From an uncultured Lachnospiraceae bacterium (GTDB taxonomy: Bacteria > Bacillota > Clostridia > Lachnospirales > Lachnospiraceae), in contig CAJUDY010000014.1 in the NCBI GenBank assembly GCA_910584945.1, forward strand, positions 10,920-74,919: a stretch of DNA of 64,000 nucleotides, in the 5' to 3' direction. Below the pieces are notes generated by a model that made no database searches, was not told the origin of the DNA, and saw only the letters and a program-made list of their open reading frames with translations. Numbering within the stretch: position 1 is the first letter of the stretch; each line of letters begins with the position of its first letter. Both the position numbers and the translations under genes were made by a program. Of the stretch, positions 1 through 8,055 are shown one piece after another.

Positions 1-477
1 GGTCAGCACGGCCTTTCCCTTGGGCAGATACTGGATGGTCTCCGGGAAATTACAGCAGACTTTGGTGGCCCCCGGCATGCTCAGCTTGTTGGCGAGCCCC
101 GGGGTCAGATCGGATTCGTGACAGATCACCGGAATGTGATGGCGTCTGGCGGCGATGACCACCGGGACGGAGACAAAGCCGCCTTTGGAGAATACGATAT
201 CCGGCTTCAGCTTTTTCATCAGGGCAGACGCCTCGGAGAAGCCTTTCAGGACCCGGAAGGGATCGGTGAAGTTCTTCAGGTCAAAGTAACGGCGAAGCTT
301 GCCGGAGGATATCTCGTAGTAGGGGACGCCCTGGGCCTGAATCAGTTTTTTCTCGATTCCGTCCCGGGAGCCGATGTAGGAAATCTCGTAGCCCGACTGG
401 CGAAGCCTGGGAAGAAGGGCGATATTCGGGGTGACATGGCCTGCCGTGCCGCCGCCGGTGAGTATGATTCGTTTCAT
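1..477 (-). CDS. murG: MurG, UDP-GlcNAc transferase (partial, 5' part)
   Basis: Peptidoglycan enzyme that adds GlcNAc to undecaprenyl-PP-MurNAc-pentapeptide (lipid I) to give lipid II on the inner face of the membrane. The reverse-strand protein begins MKRIILTGGGTAGHVTPN, the glycine-rich N-terminal loop of MurG, and continues with YIGSRDGIEKKL and FSKGGFVSVPVVIAA, both typical of the N-terminal GT-B lobe. The ATG at 477 is preceded by AGGGAGG about 9 bases upstream. Only 159 codons are inside the window; the UDP-GlcNAc-binding C-terminal half lies beyond base 1. The gene reads away from the rest of the window. Confidence 0.95.
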   Translation of the reverse strand, partial: MKRIILTGGGTAGHVTPNIALLPRLRQSGYEISYIGSRDGIEKKLIQAQGVPYYEISSGKLRRYFDLKNFTDPFRVLKGFSEASALMKKLKPDIVFSKGGFVSVPVVIAARRHHIPVICHESDLTPGLANKLSMPGATKVCCNFPETIQYLPKGKAVLT

Positions 478-512
478 GATGGTGCAACCTCCCTTGGTGT
501 AGTGGGTTTGGC

Positions 513-539
513 GTAACTGTGAAGATGTTGGACAGTTAC
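513..539. repeat. 27-nt dispersed stem-loop, copy A
   Basis: Perfect 8-bp arms GTAACTGT and ACAGTTAC around an 11-base loop (GAAGATGTTGG). The same hairpin with a near-identical loop occurs at 2575-2602 and 47042-47068. It lies just upstream of murG. Function is unknown; there is no T-tract, so it is not an ordinary terminator. Confidence 0.7.
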
Positions 540-632
540 GGTTTGTCTATGATTATATCGGGGGGATGGGGGAGATGTCAATGGGGGGAGGAGGATTCCT
601 GCAGGGCATTGCTTTCGTGTGGGAATCCGGAC

Positions 633-772
633 GCCGGATGCGGGCAGATCGTCCTTCCAGACCCCGCTCGCGCTTAGGGAGCGGACGCAGCGGTACTAGG
701 GCGCGTGGAAAACCCCGCCCAAGGACCGGCGCCACTCAATGGGTCTTTCAGGAAAATCTGCCCGCATCCGGC
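633..772. repeat. Dispersed palindromic element, copy 1
   Basis: Outer arms of 17 bases (633-649 and 756-772) are perfectly complementary. Inside lies a core (about 652-752) shared with copies at 36622-36760 and 40637-40768: an AGACCC/GGGTCT stem, the block CGCTTAGGGA, ACGCAGCGGTACTA and AAGGACCGG. The outer arms of the three copies differ in sequence but each pairs within its own copy. This is either a structured RNA or a mobile palindromic repeat. Nothing else is seen between 540 and 990. Confidence 0.7.
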
Positions 773-991
773 TGAGAGTGAAAGACGAGAGGGTGGCCCG
801 CTGGAGGTATGAGGTAAAATTGGAGGCGGAAGACAGGATAGCGTGAACGTAAGGTAATCCGGGCAAAATGAGGATTATGGATGATAAGGTGAATAGCAAC
901 TTGGGTTATCAAGTGGGTGGCTTGAGATGAAGCGAAAATAAAATAGTGAAAGGCGGAAGAGATTAGGGTATCTTGAGAGGATAACTGGAAT

Positions 992-1759
992 ATGAGACAT
1001 GACATTGAGAGGGATGAGTGGCTTAGAGGGAAGATAGAGGAAGACCTGGAGGCAATGGCAGAGAAGCGGGAGCGGCGGCTGAGGGAATCTGCGGAGGAGT
1101 TGCGGGATGTTGATATTCCCATGGAGCGGTTGGAGGATATCTATCGAAGGATCGAGGAGGAAGAGCGGGCCCTAAGAAAGAACAGGATCAGCAAACGTAT
1201 GGTCATCGCGCTGGCGGCGACGGTGGTGCTCTGTATCGGCGCGGGAGCGATTGGCGTTGGAAGCAGGGTGTATGAGCCGGAGATCTTGCAGAGTATGCGG
1301 GGAGACGAAGTAGAGACAAAGGTTGAGAATACGGATTCTATTTATAGTGAATATGATGAAGAGGAAGTGTGTCAGGAGATTAAAGAAAAATTAGGGGTTG
1401 TTCCGGTTAGATTAAGTTATCAACCTGTTGGAATGAGTTTGTCGGAATATTTGATAAAAGAAAAAACAAATGAGGCAATTATGAATTATGAGTTGGGTGA
1501 AGAAAGATTGTTTGTTTATATTAGTAAGGATTATAAAGACTCTAGTATCAGTTGGCAGACAGATGGGAAAAAAATTGATACATTGATCATGCAATCATAC
1601 AATTTAGAGATGCCTGTATTTGAATATCAAGATTCACAATCAGAGACATATTTTAAAACATCTTTTAAATATTTAAATACTTACTATTCTATAAGTGGAA
1701 TAATGGATTACGAAGAGTTTAAGAAAATAATGGAAAATATTTCATTAAAGAATGTCTAA
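992..1759 (+). CDS. Anti-sigma-factor-like membrane protein
   Basis: 255 residues. The N-terminal ~70 residues are charged and helical, followed by one membrane segment (VIALAATVVLCIGAGAIGV, about residues 72-90) and an extracytoplasmic domain. The C-terminal part resembles DUF4367-type domains of clostridial anti-sigma-like proteins, which end in a hydrophobic strand, YSISG and a helix ending in ENI. The likely role, by architecture only, is a membrane-anchored regulator with an external sensor domain. No sigma factor gene is visible directly upstream, which is unusual for this class. The coding part from about 1320 is clearly A+T-richer than the N-terminal part. A purine-rich site (TTGAGAGGATAACTGGA) precedes the ATG. 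Confidence 0.5.
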   Translation: MRHDIERDEWLRGKIEEDLEAMAEKRERRLRESAEELRDVDIPMERLEDIYRRIEEEERALRKNRISKRMVIALAATVVLCIGAGAIGVGSRVYEPEILQSMRGDEVETKVENTDSIYSEYDEEEVCQEIKEKLGVVPVRLSYQPVGMSLSEYLIKEKTNEAIMNYELGEERLFVYISKDYKDSSISWQTDGKKIDTLIMQSYNLEMPVFEYQDSQSETYFKTSFKYLNTYYSISGIMDYEEFKKIMENISLKNV

Positions 1760-1832
1760 TACTGTCAAAAATGATAAATTCAATCGTTATAATATTGTAA
1801 GCTTATGTAATTCTAAGGGAAGGAGGAAAGTT

Positions 1833-2336
1833 ATGCAGGGAGTTCGGAGAAAGATAAGTACATTTGCTTTAACAGGAACTTTGTTGTTTAGTTGTGTTCT
1901 TGGAGTTAATGCAGAGGAAATGATTCCCACAGAGACTATGCCGGCAGGTTATCATGTTTATGATGTGCAAGCGAATCAGGCAACAGATACTTGGTATGGA
2001 ATTGCTCGTGGGGATTATTTGAATTCAGGAGTATCTAAATTGCTGAAAGATACGAAACCAGGGTATGCGATCTGTTCTGGAACCACACTGGCACATAGAG
2101 AATGTGACAGAGTATATGTGCGTATCTATCTGGACCAAAGTGATACTGGAACAGACGGGTGGGGGACCATTGACTATTGGACTGGCATTACCTATGATGG
2201 TACAATGGCAACAACAGACAGTGATTCCTATCCGGTCACCAGAGACAAGTATTATCGTGTAAAAGGTTCCCACTCTGCTATCAAGGACGATACAGTAGAG
2301 GCGACCGTAACATGCACAAACGCACTCCATTTTTGA
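1833..2336 (+). CDS. Small secreted protein of unknown function
   Basis: 167 residues starting at ATG 1833, chosen because AAGGGAAGGAGG ends 6 bases upstream; the frame is open further upstream to 1752, but that extension has no ribosome site. Residues 1-30 form a signal peptide (MQGVRRK, a hydrophobic core FALTGTLLFSCVLGV, then an NAEE cleavage region). The mature part is small, polar and rich in Thr/Asp/Tyr, with a possible disulfide pair (C in YAICSG and in AHRECDR) and a third Cys near the C-terminus. It resembles the short DUF6147-like secreted proteins of Lachnospiraceae, but this is a weak impression. It follows the anti-sigma-like gene and may be its partner or target. Confidence 0.55.
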   Translation: MQGVRRKISTFALTGTLLFSCVLGVNAEEMIPTETMPAGYHVYDVQANQATDTWYGIARGDYLNSGVSKLLKDTKPGYAICSGTTLAHRECDRVYVRIYLDQSDTGTDGWGTIDYWTGITYDGTMATTDSDSYPVTRDKYYRVKGSHSAIKDDTVEATVTCTNALHF

Positions 2337-2355
2337 CTGATCGCCAAAATGGAGT
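2324..2355 (+). other. Hairpin spanning the stop codon of the secreted-protein gene
   Basis: A perfect 10-bp inverted repeat (ACTCCATTTT at 2324-2333, AAAATGGAGT at 2346-2355) with the TGA stop inside the 12-base loop. It has no downstream T-tract, so it may be an mRNA 3'-end stabiliser or a weak terminator. Confidence 0.4.
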
Positions 2356-2700
2356 CGAGAAAAGTCCCCAAATCTTAAGCGGTTTACCCGCTTGAGGAAC
2401 CTTCCATCTTAGGTTCGCTGCCTGGGATGGGCGCATGAAGAGCAATAAACAAAACCGAACCATTTTATAGTAACTGAGAGTTTTACCATTGGACGGATAG
2501 ACGGATTGTCGGCCGCATGCAAAGACAATTTTACAACTGAATATGGAAAAGGGATTCAGAACGAATCCAAAGGGGTAACTGTGAAAGGTACCGAACAGTT
2601 ATCCAAAACGTAACTAAAGACAAAATTACATGAAAAACCATGCTGTCGTTGAACAGCATCGGCGTACAAAAGATCTTTAGCATTCATTCACAAAAGAAGA
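2356..2700. other. Intergenic stretch without a supported gene
   Basis: Short frames exist on both strands but none has a ribosome site or family resemblance. It contains one copy of the 27-nt hairpin (2575-2602) and a small hairpin around TTAAGCGG/CCGCTTGA near 2377-2397. Nothing else is recognised. Confidence 0.5.
2575..2602. repeat. 27-nt dispersed stem-loop, copy B
   Basis: Arms GTAACTGT and ACAGTTAT around the loop GAAAGGTACCGA. The only arm change relative to the other two copies turns the closing G-C into a G-T (G-U in RNA) pair, so pairing is kept. Confidence 0.6.
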
Positions 2701-2737
2701 GAAGGTATTTCCGGGCGGCAGCCTTGGAGATACCTTC
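2701..2737 (-). terminator. Terminator of the TSCPD gene
   Basis: Arms GAAGGTAT and ATACCTTC (2701-2708, 2730-2737). Read on the reverse strand, the hairpin is followed by CTCTTCTTTT, which fits an intrinsic terminator just after the gene ending at 2766. Confidence 0.6.
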
Positions 2738-2765
2738 TTCTTTGATGAGCCATCCTGTATTGGCC

Positions 2766-3023
2766 TTATGCGTTGGCGGTCTGGCCGGATTTTAATTGTT
2801 TGAGCGCGCGGGCCAGCTGGTCCGGGCAGGAAGTTGGGCGCATGCCGCAGGGGGTGCCCTCCAGCTTGTGGATCACGTCGTCCACATTCATGCCGACCAC
2901 CAGCTTGGCGATCCCGGCCGTATTGCCGGCGCAGCCGCCTACGAATTTTACGGAAGTGATGACTCCGTTCTCCGCCTCTACGTCAATCGCCTGAGAGCAG
3001 GTGCCTTTTGTTCGATAGACCAT
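2766..3023 (-). CDS. TSCPD-domain protein (TIGR03905-like)
   Basis: 85 residues from ATG 3023, which is preceded on the reverse strand by AAAGGAGGAGAAAACC; this start is better than the upstream in-frame ATG at 3047. The protein carries the conserved Cys pattern of the family: GTCSQAI, GGCAGN and GTPCGMRPTSCPDQ, the last giving the TSCPD name. Related domains occur at the C-terminus of ribonucleotide reductases and NrdR-like contexts, and the cysteines may bind metal. The function of the stand-alone form is not established. It is monocistronic and diverges from mtnN. Confidence 0.85.
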   Translation of the reverse strand: MVYRTKGTCSQAIDVEAENGVITSVKFVGGCAGNTAGIAKLVVGMNVDDVIHKLEGTPCGMRPTSCPDQLARALKQLKSGQTANA

Positions 3024-3241
3024 GGTTTTCTCCTCCTTTTTCAACAATCTCGGCTTCGATTGTCATTTTGCAGATAGTATACCAGAAAAAGGCATGTTTT
3101 ACCATAGGATGTTTTTGCGTTGGCAGCGGGACCGGTTCTATTGCTGTCATTTTTGCGGAACTTAAAAATTTCTGTTCAAATTTTCGGATATCCGCTATAA
3201 TAAGGGGAAATCAATTATACGCAGAAAGCGAGGTTTTTTGA

Positions 3242-3943
3242 ATGATCAACAAGATCGGTATCATCGGCGCCATGGAAGAGGAGGTCTCTGCCCTTCGGGA
3301 GAAGCTGACGGACGCGAGATTAATGAAAAAGGCGTCCATGGATTTTTATTCCGGGACTTTAAGCGGCAAAGAAGTGGTGATCGTGCGAAGCGGCATCGGC
3401 AAGGTCAATGCGGGGATCTGCACCCAGATTCTTTCGGATCTCTATCAGGTGGACGCAGTGATCAATACGGGAATCGCCGGTTCCCTGAAGGCGGAGATTA
3501 ACATCGGGGATATTGTCATTTCCACAGACGCCCTGCAGCATGATATGGACGCTACGGGTTTTGGCTATGAGCCGGGGGTGATTCCCCGGATGGAGACCAG
3601 CTGCTTTCCGGCGGACCCGGAGCTTTTAGAGCAGGCGGAGGCTGCCTGCAGGGAAGCGGTTCCGGAGATCCAGGTCTTTACCGGTCGGGTGGTCAGCGGA
3701 GATCAGTTTATCTCTGATAAAAAGGTCAAAGAGCGGATCACACGGCAGTTCGGCGGAATGTGTACGGAGATGGAAGGCGCGGCCATCGCCCAGGCGGCGT
3801 ATCTGAATCAGATTCCCTTTGTGGTCATCCGCGCCATCTCGGACAAAGCGGACGACAGCGCGACCGTGGACTATCCCACCTTCGAGCGCCAGGCCATCGC
3901 TCACAGCGTGGCGTTGGTGGAAAATCTGATCCGGCGGCTGTAG
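3242..3943 (+). CDS. mtnN: 5'-methylthioadenosine/S-adenosylhomocysteine nucleosidase
   Basis: 233 residues, full length for MtnN/Pfs. It cleaves MTA and SAH to adenine plus the thioribose compound and feeds methionine salvage and the activated methyl cycle in the cytosol. It starts MINKIGIIGAMEEEVSALRE (GAMEEE is the family's N-terminal signature, with the catalytic acidic residue), has INTGIAGSL, and near the C-terminus TEMEGAAIAQAAY and VIRAISDKADDSA, where the ME pair and the Asp of SDKAD are the substrate-binding and catalytic residues. A TATAAT box lies at 3196-3201. The ribosome site is weak (GCGAGG). Confidence 0.95.
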   Translation: MINKIGIIGAMEEEVSALREKLTDARLMKKASMDFYSGTLSGKEVVIVRSGIGKVNAGICTQILSDLYQVDAVINTGIAGSLKAEINIGDIVISTDALQHDMDATGFGYEPGVIPRMETSCFPADPELLEQAEAACREAVPEIQVFTGRVVSGDQFISDKKVKERITRQFGGMCTEMEGAAIAQAAYLNQIPFVVIRAISDKADDSATVDYPTFERQAIAHSVALVENLIRRL

Positions 3944-4012
3944 AAGAGACAAAAAAGGGACACGGGAAGTCGCAATCCGTCGATAAGTTCGGCTCCCCTT
4001 TGCAGAAGGTTT

Positions 4013-4021
4013 TGCTATAAT
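4013..4021 (+). promoter_or_regulatory. Extended -10 promoter
   Basis: TGCTATAAT is an extended -10 element 39 bases before the ATG of the membrane-protein gene. No convincing -35 is seen at normal spacing, as expected for extended -10 promoters. Confidence 0.55.
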
Positions 4022-4059
4022 AGTTACTATTAAAACTGTATGCAAAGGGAGGCATCATT

Positions 4060-4728
4060 ATGTATCAGGCATGGTATTCATACTACGGAGAATTTCTGGC
4101 GCTGGGAATATGGGGAATCCTTCTCACGCTGCTAAGAAGAGTACTGTTCGGAAGACTTTGCAAAGAAGCGGCGCTTGGAAACGGCGGAAAAGGAAAGATG
4201 CTGAAAGCGATGACGCTGAAATTCGAGAAAAGTTATGAGCTCAACGTGGGAATCTATGACCGGCCGGCCTTCGTGCAAAAGTATTTATGCCAGGAGAAAA
4301 AGCTGGGAATCCGCCTGGGACAGTGGAGGCGCCTGCCGGAGCGGTGGGCGGCTCTGATTCTCTGCGTCGGTCTGGTCGAAACGGCGGTCCTTCGGTATCT
4401 TCGGTATGACCCGGTATTCTGCCAGACAAGGCTTGTGGCGGCGGTGACTGCGGCGGCAATGGTCTGTATCGCTTTTTTATGGTTTGAGTCGGACAGCCTG
4501 TGGGAGCAGACCCGGGTGTATCTTCTGGATTATGTGGCGAATACCCTGTATCCAAGACAGATTCATGTATATGAGAGCTTTGGGGAGGCGTCGGAGGCAT
4601 CTGAGATGCCCGAAGCTTCGCCGGAGGAAGAGGAAAAGCAGGAGCCCGGAAAAAGGCTGGTTCTCGAAAAAGAAGAAGAGCAGATCTTTCAGGAAGTTCT
4701 TTCTGACTTTTTGGGCTCATCTACTTGA
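4060..4728 (+). CDS. Conserved membrane protein, unknown function
   Basis: 222 residues with good ribosome site AAAGGGAGG. One hydrophobic segment lies at about residues 10-28 (FLALGIWGILLTLLRRVLF) and two more around residues 92-108 and 126-142 (WAALILCVGLVETAVL, AAVTAAAMVCIAFLWF). The tail is cytoplasmic and acidic (EASEMPEASPEEEEKQE). The region between the first and second segments is basic and has the motif KSYELNVGIYDRPAFVQKYL. The architecture suggests a membrane scaffold or regulator; I do not recognise a function. It stands immediately upstream of pgi, whose promoter overlaps its 3' end. Confidence 0.8.
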   Translation: MYQAWYSYYGEFLALGIWGILLTLLRRVLFGRLCKEAALGNGGKGKMLKAMTLKFEKSYELNVGIYDRPAFVQKYLCQEKKLGIRLGQWRRLPERWAALILCVGLVETAVLRYLRYDPVFCQTRLVAAVTAAAMVCIAFLWFESDSLWEQTRVYLLDYVANTLYPRQIHVYESFGEASEASEMPEASPEEEEKQEPGKRLVLEKEEEQIFQEVLSDFLGSST

Positions 4729-4754
4729 TTTTTCCTATGGCGGGATGCTACAAT
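4725..4754 (+). promoter_or_regulatory. Promoter of pgi
   Basis: TTGATT (4725-4730), an 18-base spacer and TACAAT (4749-4754), a good sigma-A type promoter 52 bases before the pgi ATG. Confidence 0.65.
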
Positions 4755-4806
4755 ATGGATAAGAAAAGGCGAGGGATACTCGTGCAGAAAAGGAGTGTAG
4801 GATATC

Positions 4807-6153
4807 ATGGGAAAAGTCACATTTGATTATTCCAAAGCTGCATCGTTCATTGGCGCAGAGGAAGTAAAGTTTATGGAAGCCCAGACCATGGCGCTGAAAG
4901 ACGTTCTGGTTCAGAAAAAGGGGGCAGGAAGTGATTTCCTGGGCTGGATTGATCTTCCGGTAAATTATGATAAAGAAGAGTTTGCAAGGATTCAGAAAGC
5001 GGCGGATCGGATCAAAGAGGACTCCGACGTTCTTCTGGTGATCGGAATCGGCGGTTCTTATCTGGGCGCCCGTGCGGCGATTGAGTTCTTGAGACACAGC
5101 TTTTACAACATCGTGTCCAAGGAAGTCCGCAGGACGCCGGAGATTTATTTTGTGGGCAACAGCATTTCCACCCGTTATTTAAGCCATCTGATGGATGTAA
5201 TCGGCGACCGGGATTTCTCTGTGAATGTCATCTCCAAGTCCGGTACGACCACGGAGCCGGCGATTGCATTCCGGATCTTCAAGAAGATGCTGGAGGACAA
5301 GTACGGCAAGGAAGGCGCGGCCAAGAGAATCTACGCCACCACAGACAAGGCAAGAGGAGCGCTGAAAGGTCTGGCGACCGAGGAAGGCTATGAGACCTTC
5401 GTGGTTCCGGATGATGTGGGCGGACGTTTTTCCGTACTGACCGCAGTGGGACTGCTCCCCATCGCTGTCAGCGGCGCGGATATTCAGAAGCTGATGGAAG
5501 GCGCGGCAAGCGGACGGGACGCGGCTTTGAACACTCCTTATGAAGAGAACGACGCGGTCATGTACGCGGTGATCCGCAATATCCTTCATCAAAAAGGCAA
5601 ATCCACAGAAGTGCTGGCCAACTACGAGCCGAGCCTTCACTATATCTCCGAGTGGTGGAAGCAGCTCTACGGCGAGTCCGAGGGCAAGGACCAGAAGGGA
5701 ATCTTCCCGGCGTCTGTGGATCTGACCACGGATCTGCACTCCATGGGACAGTTTATCCAGGACGGCGCAAGGATCATGTTCGAGACGGTGCTCTCCGTGG
5801 AAGAATGCGATCAGGAGATCCTCATAGGCGAAGAACCGGTGGATCTGGACGGCCTGAATTATCTGGCTGGTAAAAATATCGACTTTGTCAACAAGAATGC
5901 CATGAACGGAACGATTCTGGCGCACACCGACGGCAATGTGCCGAACCTGATGGTGAAGATTCCGAGACAGGACGAGTTCTCTCTGGGACAGCTGTTCTAC
6001 TTCTTTGAGTTCGCCTGCGGGATCAGCGGATATCTGCTGGGCGTGAATCCCTTCAATCAGCCGGGCGTGGAGAGCTACAAGAAGAATATGTTCGCGCTGC
6101 TTGGAAAGCCGGGATATGAGGCGGAGCGCGAGGAACTCTTAAAGAGATTATAA
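4807..6153 (+). CDS. pgi: Glucose-6-phosphate isomerase
   Basis: 448 residues, the size of the short bacterial Pgi form. It interconverts glucose-6-phosphate and fructose-6-phosphate in glycolysis. Visible signatures are VIGIGGSYLGARAAIEFL (sugar-phosphate-binding loop), VISKSGTTTEPAIAFR (the SIS-domain phosphate site), GGRFSVLTAVGLLP (PGI signature 1) and the C-terminal GVNPFNQPGVESYKKN (signature 2 with the catalytic Lys). ATG 4807 has the ribosome site AAAGGAGTG. It is monocistronic, with its own promoter and terminator. Confidence 0.97.
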   Translation: MGKVTFDYSKAASFIGAEEVKFMEAQTMALKDVLVQKKGAGSDFLGWIDLPVNYDKEEFARIQKAADRIKEDSDVLLVIGIGGSYLGARAAIEFLRHSFYNIVSKEVRRTPEIYFVGNSISTRYLSHLMDVIGDRDFSVNVISKSGTTTEPAIAFRIFKKMLEDKYGKEGAAKRIYATTDKARGALKGLATEEGYETFVVPDDVGGRFSVLTAVGLLPIAVSGADIQKLMEGAASGRDAALNTPYEENDAVMYAVIRNILHQKGKSTEVLANYEPSLHYISEWWKQLYGESEGKDQKGIFPASVDLTTDLHSMGQFIQDGARIMFETVLSVEECDQEILIGEEPVDLDGLNYLAGKNIDFVNKNAMNGTILAHTDGNVPNLMVKIPRQDEFSLGQLFYFFEFACGISGYLLGVNPFNQPGVESYKKNMFALLGKPGYEAEREELLKRL

Positions 6154-6170
6154 AATAAGATAACCAGGGT

Positions 6171-6204
6171 GGGGCTGCGGCGTGATGTCACAGCCCCTGT
6201 TTTG
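6171..6204 (+). terminator. Terminator after pgi
   Basis: GGGGCTG (6171-6177) pairs with CAGCCCC (6191-6197), followed by TGTTTTG. Confidence 0.7.
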
Positions 6205-6255
6205 TGTGTGAAAGCAGGCCGGGCATCGGCCTGCAGAAAAGAAGGAGTTGGTCGG

Positions 6256-6903
6256 ATGGAACGATATAAGATCCTGTATGAAGACGAGGCGCTCTTCGTT
6301 CTCTGGAAAGCGGCCGGAGTCCCGGTGCAGAGCGCCCGTATCTCCCTCCCGGATGTGATGAGTCTGCTGCGCAATACGTTGCTGGAAAGAGGGGTGAGGG
6401 ACCCTTACCTGGGTCTGGTGAATCGATTGGATCAGCCGGTGGAGGGCCTTTTCCTGGCGGCGAAAGAAGAGGCGGCGGCAGCGGATCTTTGCAGGCAGGT
6501 GAAGGAACATATCCACATGGAAAAGTGGTATCAGGCGGTGCTGTGTGGAAAAATTTCCAAGAAAAAAGGGGTACTGGTGGATTACCTGCGAAAAGACAGC
6601 CGGACCAATACGTCCGGAGTCGTCATGGCGGGCGCGAAGGATGCGAAGAAGTGCGAGCTTTCCTATGAGGTGCTTAGGGAATGGGAGGACCGAAGCCTTG
6701 TGAAAATCCGCCTTCTGACCGGCAGGCATCACCAGATCCGGGTGCAGTTCGCCCATGCGGGAGCGCCGGTGGCAGGCGATCAGAAGTATGGAAAAGCAGA
6801 GGGCGGCAGAGGACAGCTGCTGCTCTGCGCCAGCGAGCTTCGCTTCCGCCATCCCAGGACCGGGGAATCGATGCACTTTCAGGCGGAGCCCACATTTCTG
6901 TAA
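6256..6903 (+). CDS. RluA-family pseudouridine synthase
   Basis: 215 residues from ATG 6256, chosen for AAGGAG 12 bases upstream and because the family starts with a strand of the type YEDEALFVLWKAAGVPVQ. It isomerises specific uridines in rRNA or tRNA. The catalytic motif is LVNRLDQPVEGLFLAAK: the family's HRLD is NRLD here, and the catalytic Asp is kept. The C-terminal motif LLTGRHHQIRVQFAHAGAPV (TGRxHQIR) and GDQKYG complete the RluA core. No S4 domain is present, so this is the short form; the RNA target cannot be told. It converges on the permease gene with only 6 bases between. Confidence 0.88.
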   Translation: MERYKILYEDEALFVLWKAAGVPVQSARISLPDVMSLLRNTLLERGVRDPYLGLVNRLDQPVEGLFLAAKEEAAAADLCRQVKEHIHMEKWYQAVLCGKISKKKGVLVDYLRKDSRTNTSGVVMAGAKDAKKCELSYEVLREWEDRSLVKIRLLTGRHHQIRVQFAHAGAPVAGDQKYGKAEGGRGQLLLCASELRFRHPRTGESMHFQAEPTFL

Positions 6904-6909
6904 AGACAG

Positions 6910-7851
6910 TCAGATGTGAAAACTGCCTTTTTGCGGCTGGACGGATTCCAGTTCTGCCCACAGTTCCCGTATGAACAGGACGCCGAAGGGGCCGGAGAAG
7001 AATCCAAGGGGGCCGAACAACTGAAGCCCTGCAATGACGGACATGAGAAAGCAGACGGGAAGAAGTCCCAGCTCATTTCCGAGAAGTTTTGGCTCCAGGA
7101 ATTCCCTGGTCAGCCAGGTGATTATATAGAGAAGTCCCAGCCACAGGGCAAAGGAGTAATCTCCCTGGAGAGAGACGATGAGCATCCACGGAAAAAAGAC
7201 GGTTCCGGTGCCGAAAACCGGGAGCGCATCGACGATACCTGTGAGAATTGCCCAGAAAGGGAACCCGGGGATGCCAAGCAGATAGTATCCGGCGGCGCAT
7301 TCAAGGGAGATCACAATCATGATCCGGAACTGGGCGCGAAGCCATCTTCTGGCGCAGGCAATGATCCTTCCGCCGGCGTTGGCGACCGGAACGGCGAAGG
7401 GGAGCTGATAGAGCATATTGTGAAAATGTTCCCAGTCTCTGGCAAAGAGCAGGACCGAGAGCAAATATAAAAAGACTCCGAACAGACAGGAGAGGACCGA
7501 GGGCATCAGGTCCGCCAGACGCCCGGACAGGGAGCCGGGAAGCCATGAAAGGTATTCGGAAAATTGTTCCCAGTAACTTTGACAGACCGGGATCAGACGG
7601 CAGCAGGGTTCATACAGCAGGGTGCACCCGCAGAAGACCGAGATTCCAACGAGAAAAAGAAAGAACATCAGGTAAAGGATGCTAAGAGGCATCAGTCCCA
7701 GCGGGGTCTTATGCTGAAGGAACGCCAGACAGCCGACGGTAATCCATGCCAGAAAAAAGGGCAGGACAATGGGCAGCAGAAAGCGGAGCACCAGATAGAC
7801 TGCCAGCAGGATTCCCGTTTTCTGAAAATAGAGCTTTGTCTGTCGCTTCAT
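6910..7851 (-). CDS. AI-2E family (YtvI/PerM-like) membrane protein
   Basis: 313 residues from the reverse ATG at 7851, preceded by GGAGGTG; the GTG 12 bases upstream sits inside that ribosome site and is less likely. It is a polytopic protein with paired N-terminal membrane segments, a soluble helical linker and a C-terminal membrane bundle containing PGFPFWAILTGIVDALPVFG, the (I/V)D(A/F)hPxxG region of the AI-2E transporter family, and LEPKLLGNELGLLP. In spore formers the YtvI branch is linked to sporulation; the transported substrate is not known. It is transcribed away from proS. Confidence 0.85.
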   Translation of the reverse strand: MKRQTKLYFQKTGILLAVYLVLRFLLPIVLPFFLAWITVGCLAFLQHKTPLGLMPLSILYLMFFLFLVGISVFCGCTLLYEPCCRLIPVCQSYWEQFSEYLSWLPGSLSGRLADLMPSVLSCLFGVFLYLLSVLLFARDWEHFHNMLYQLPFAVPVANAGGRIIACARRWLRAQFRIMIVISLECAAGYYLLGIPGFPFWAILTGIVDALPVFGTGTVFFPWMLIVSLQGDYSFALWLGLLYIITWLTREFLEPKLLGNELGLLPVCFLMSVIAGLQLFGPLGFFSGPFGVLFIRELWAELESVQPQKGSFHI

Positions 7852-7991
7852 AAGATGTGCCACCTCCGTCGAATACAGTATCTGTAAAATGGGTCAGAAT
7901 ATGGCAGATAAGTAATGGAAGAGTTTCCAGAAAGTTACTTTTTATATTTGCGTTAGCCGGACGCCCGATGCAGGCGGAAGAACAGTAAGAC

Positions 7992-8020
7992 TTGACAAAC
8001 CCCGCAAACCTTCTTACAAT
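7992..8020 (+). promoter_or_regulatory. Promoter of proS-cca
   Basis: TTGACA (7992-7997), a 17-base spacer and TACAAT (8015-8020), a near-consensus sigma-A promoter 36 bases before proS. The short leader leaves no room for a T-box. Confidence 0.8.
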
Positions 8021-8055
8021 TTATTCAGAAATGTAGATAAGGAGAATTTACGGAT

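Noticed and set aside
2281..2463. 60-residue reverse frame in the gap after the secreted-protein gene
   Set aside because: No ribosome site, low-complexity translation, overlaps the hairpin and the 3' end of the forward gene.
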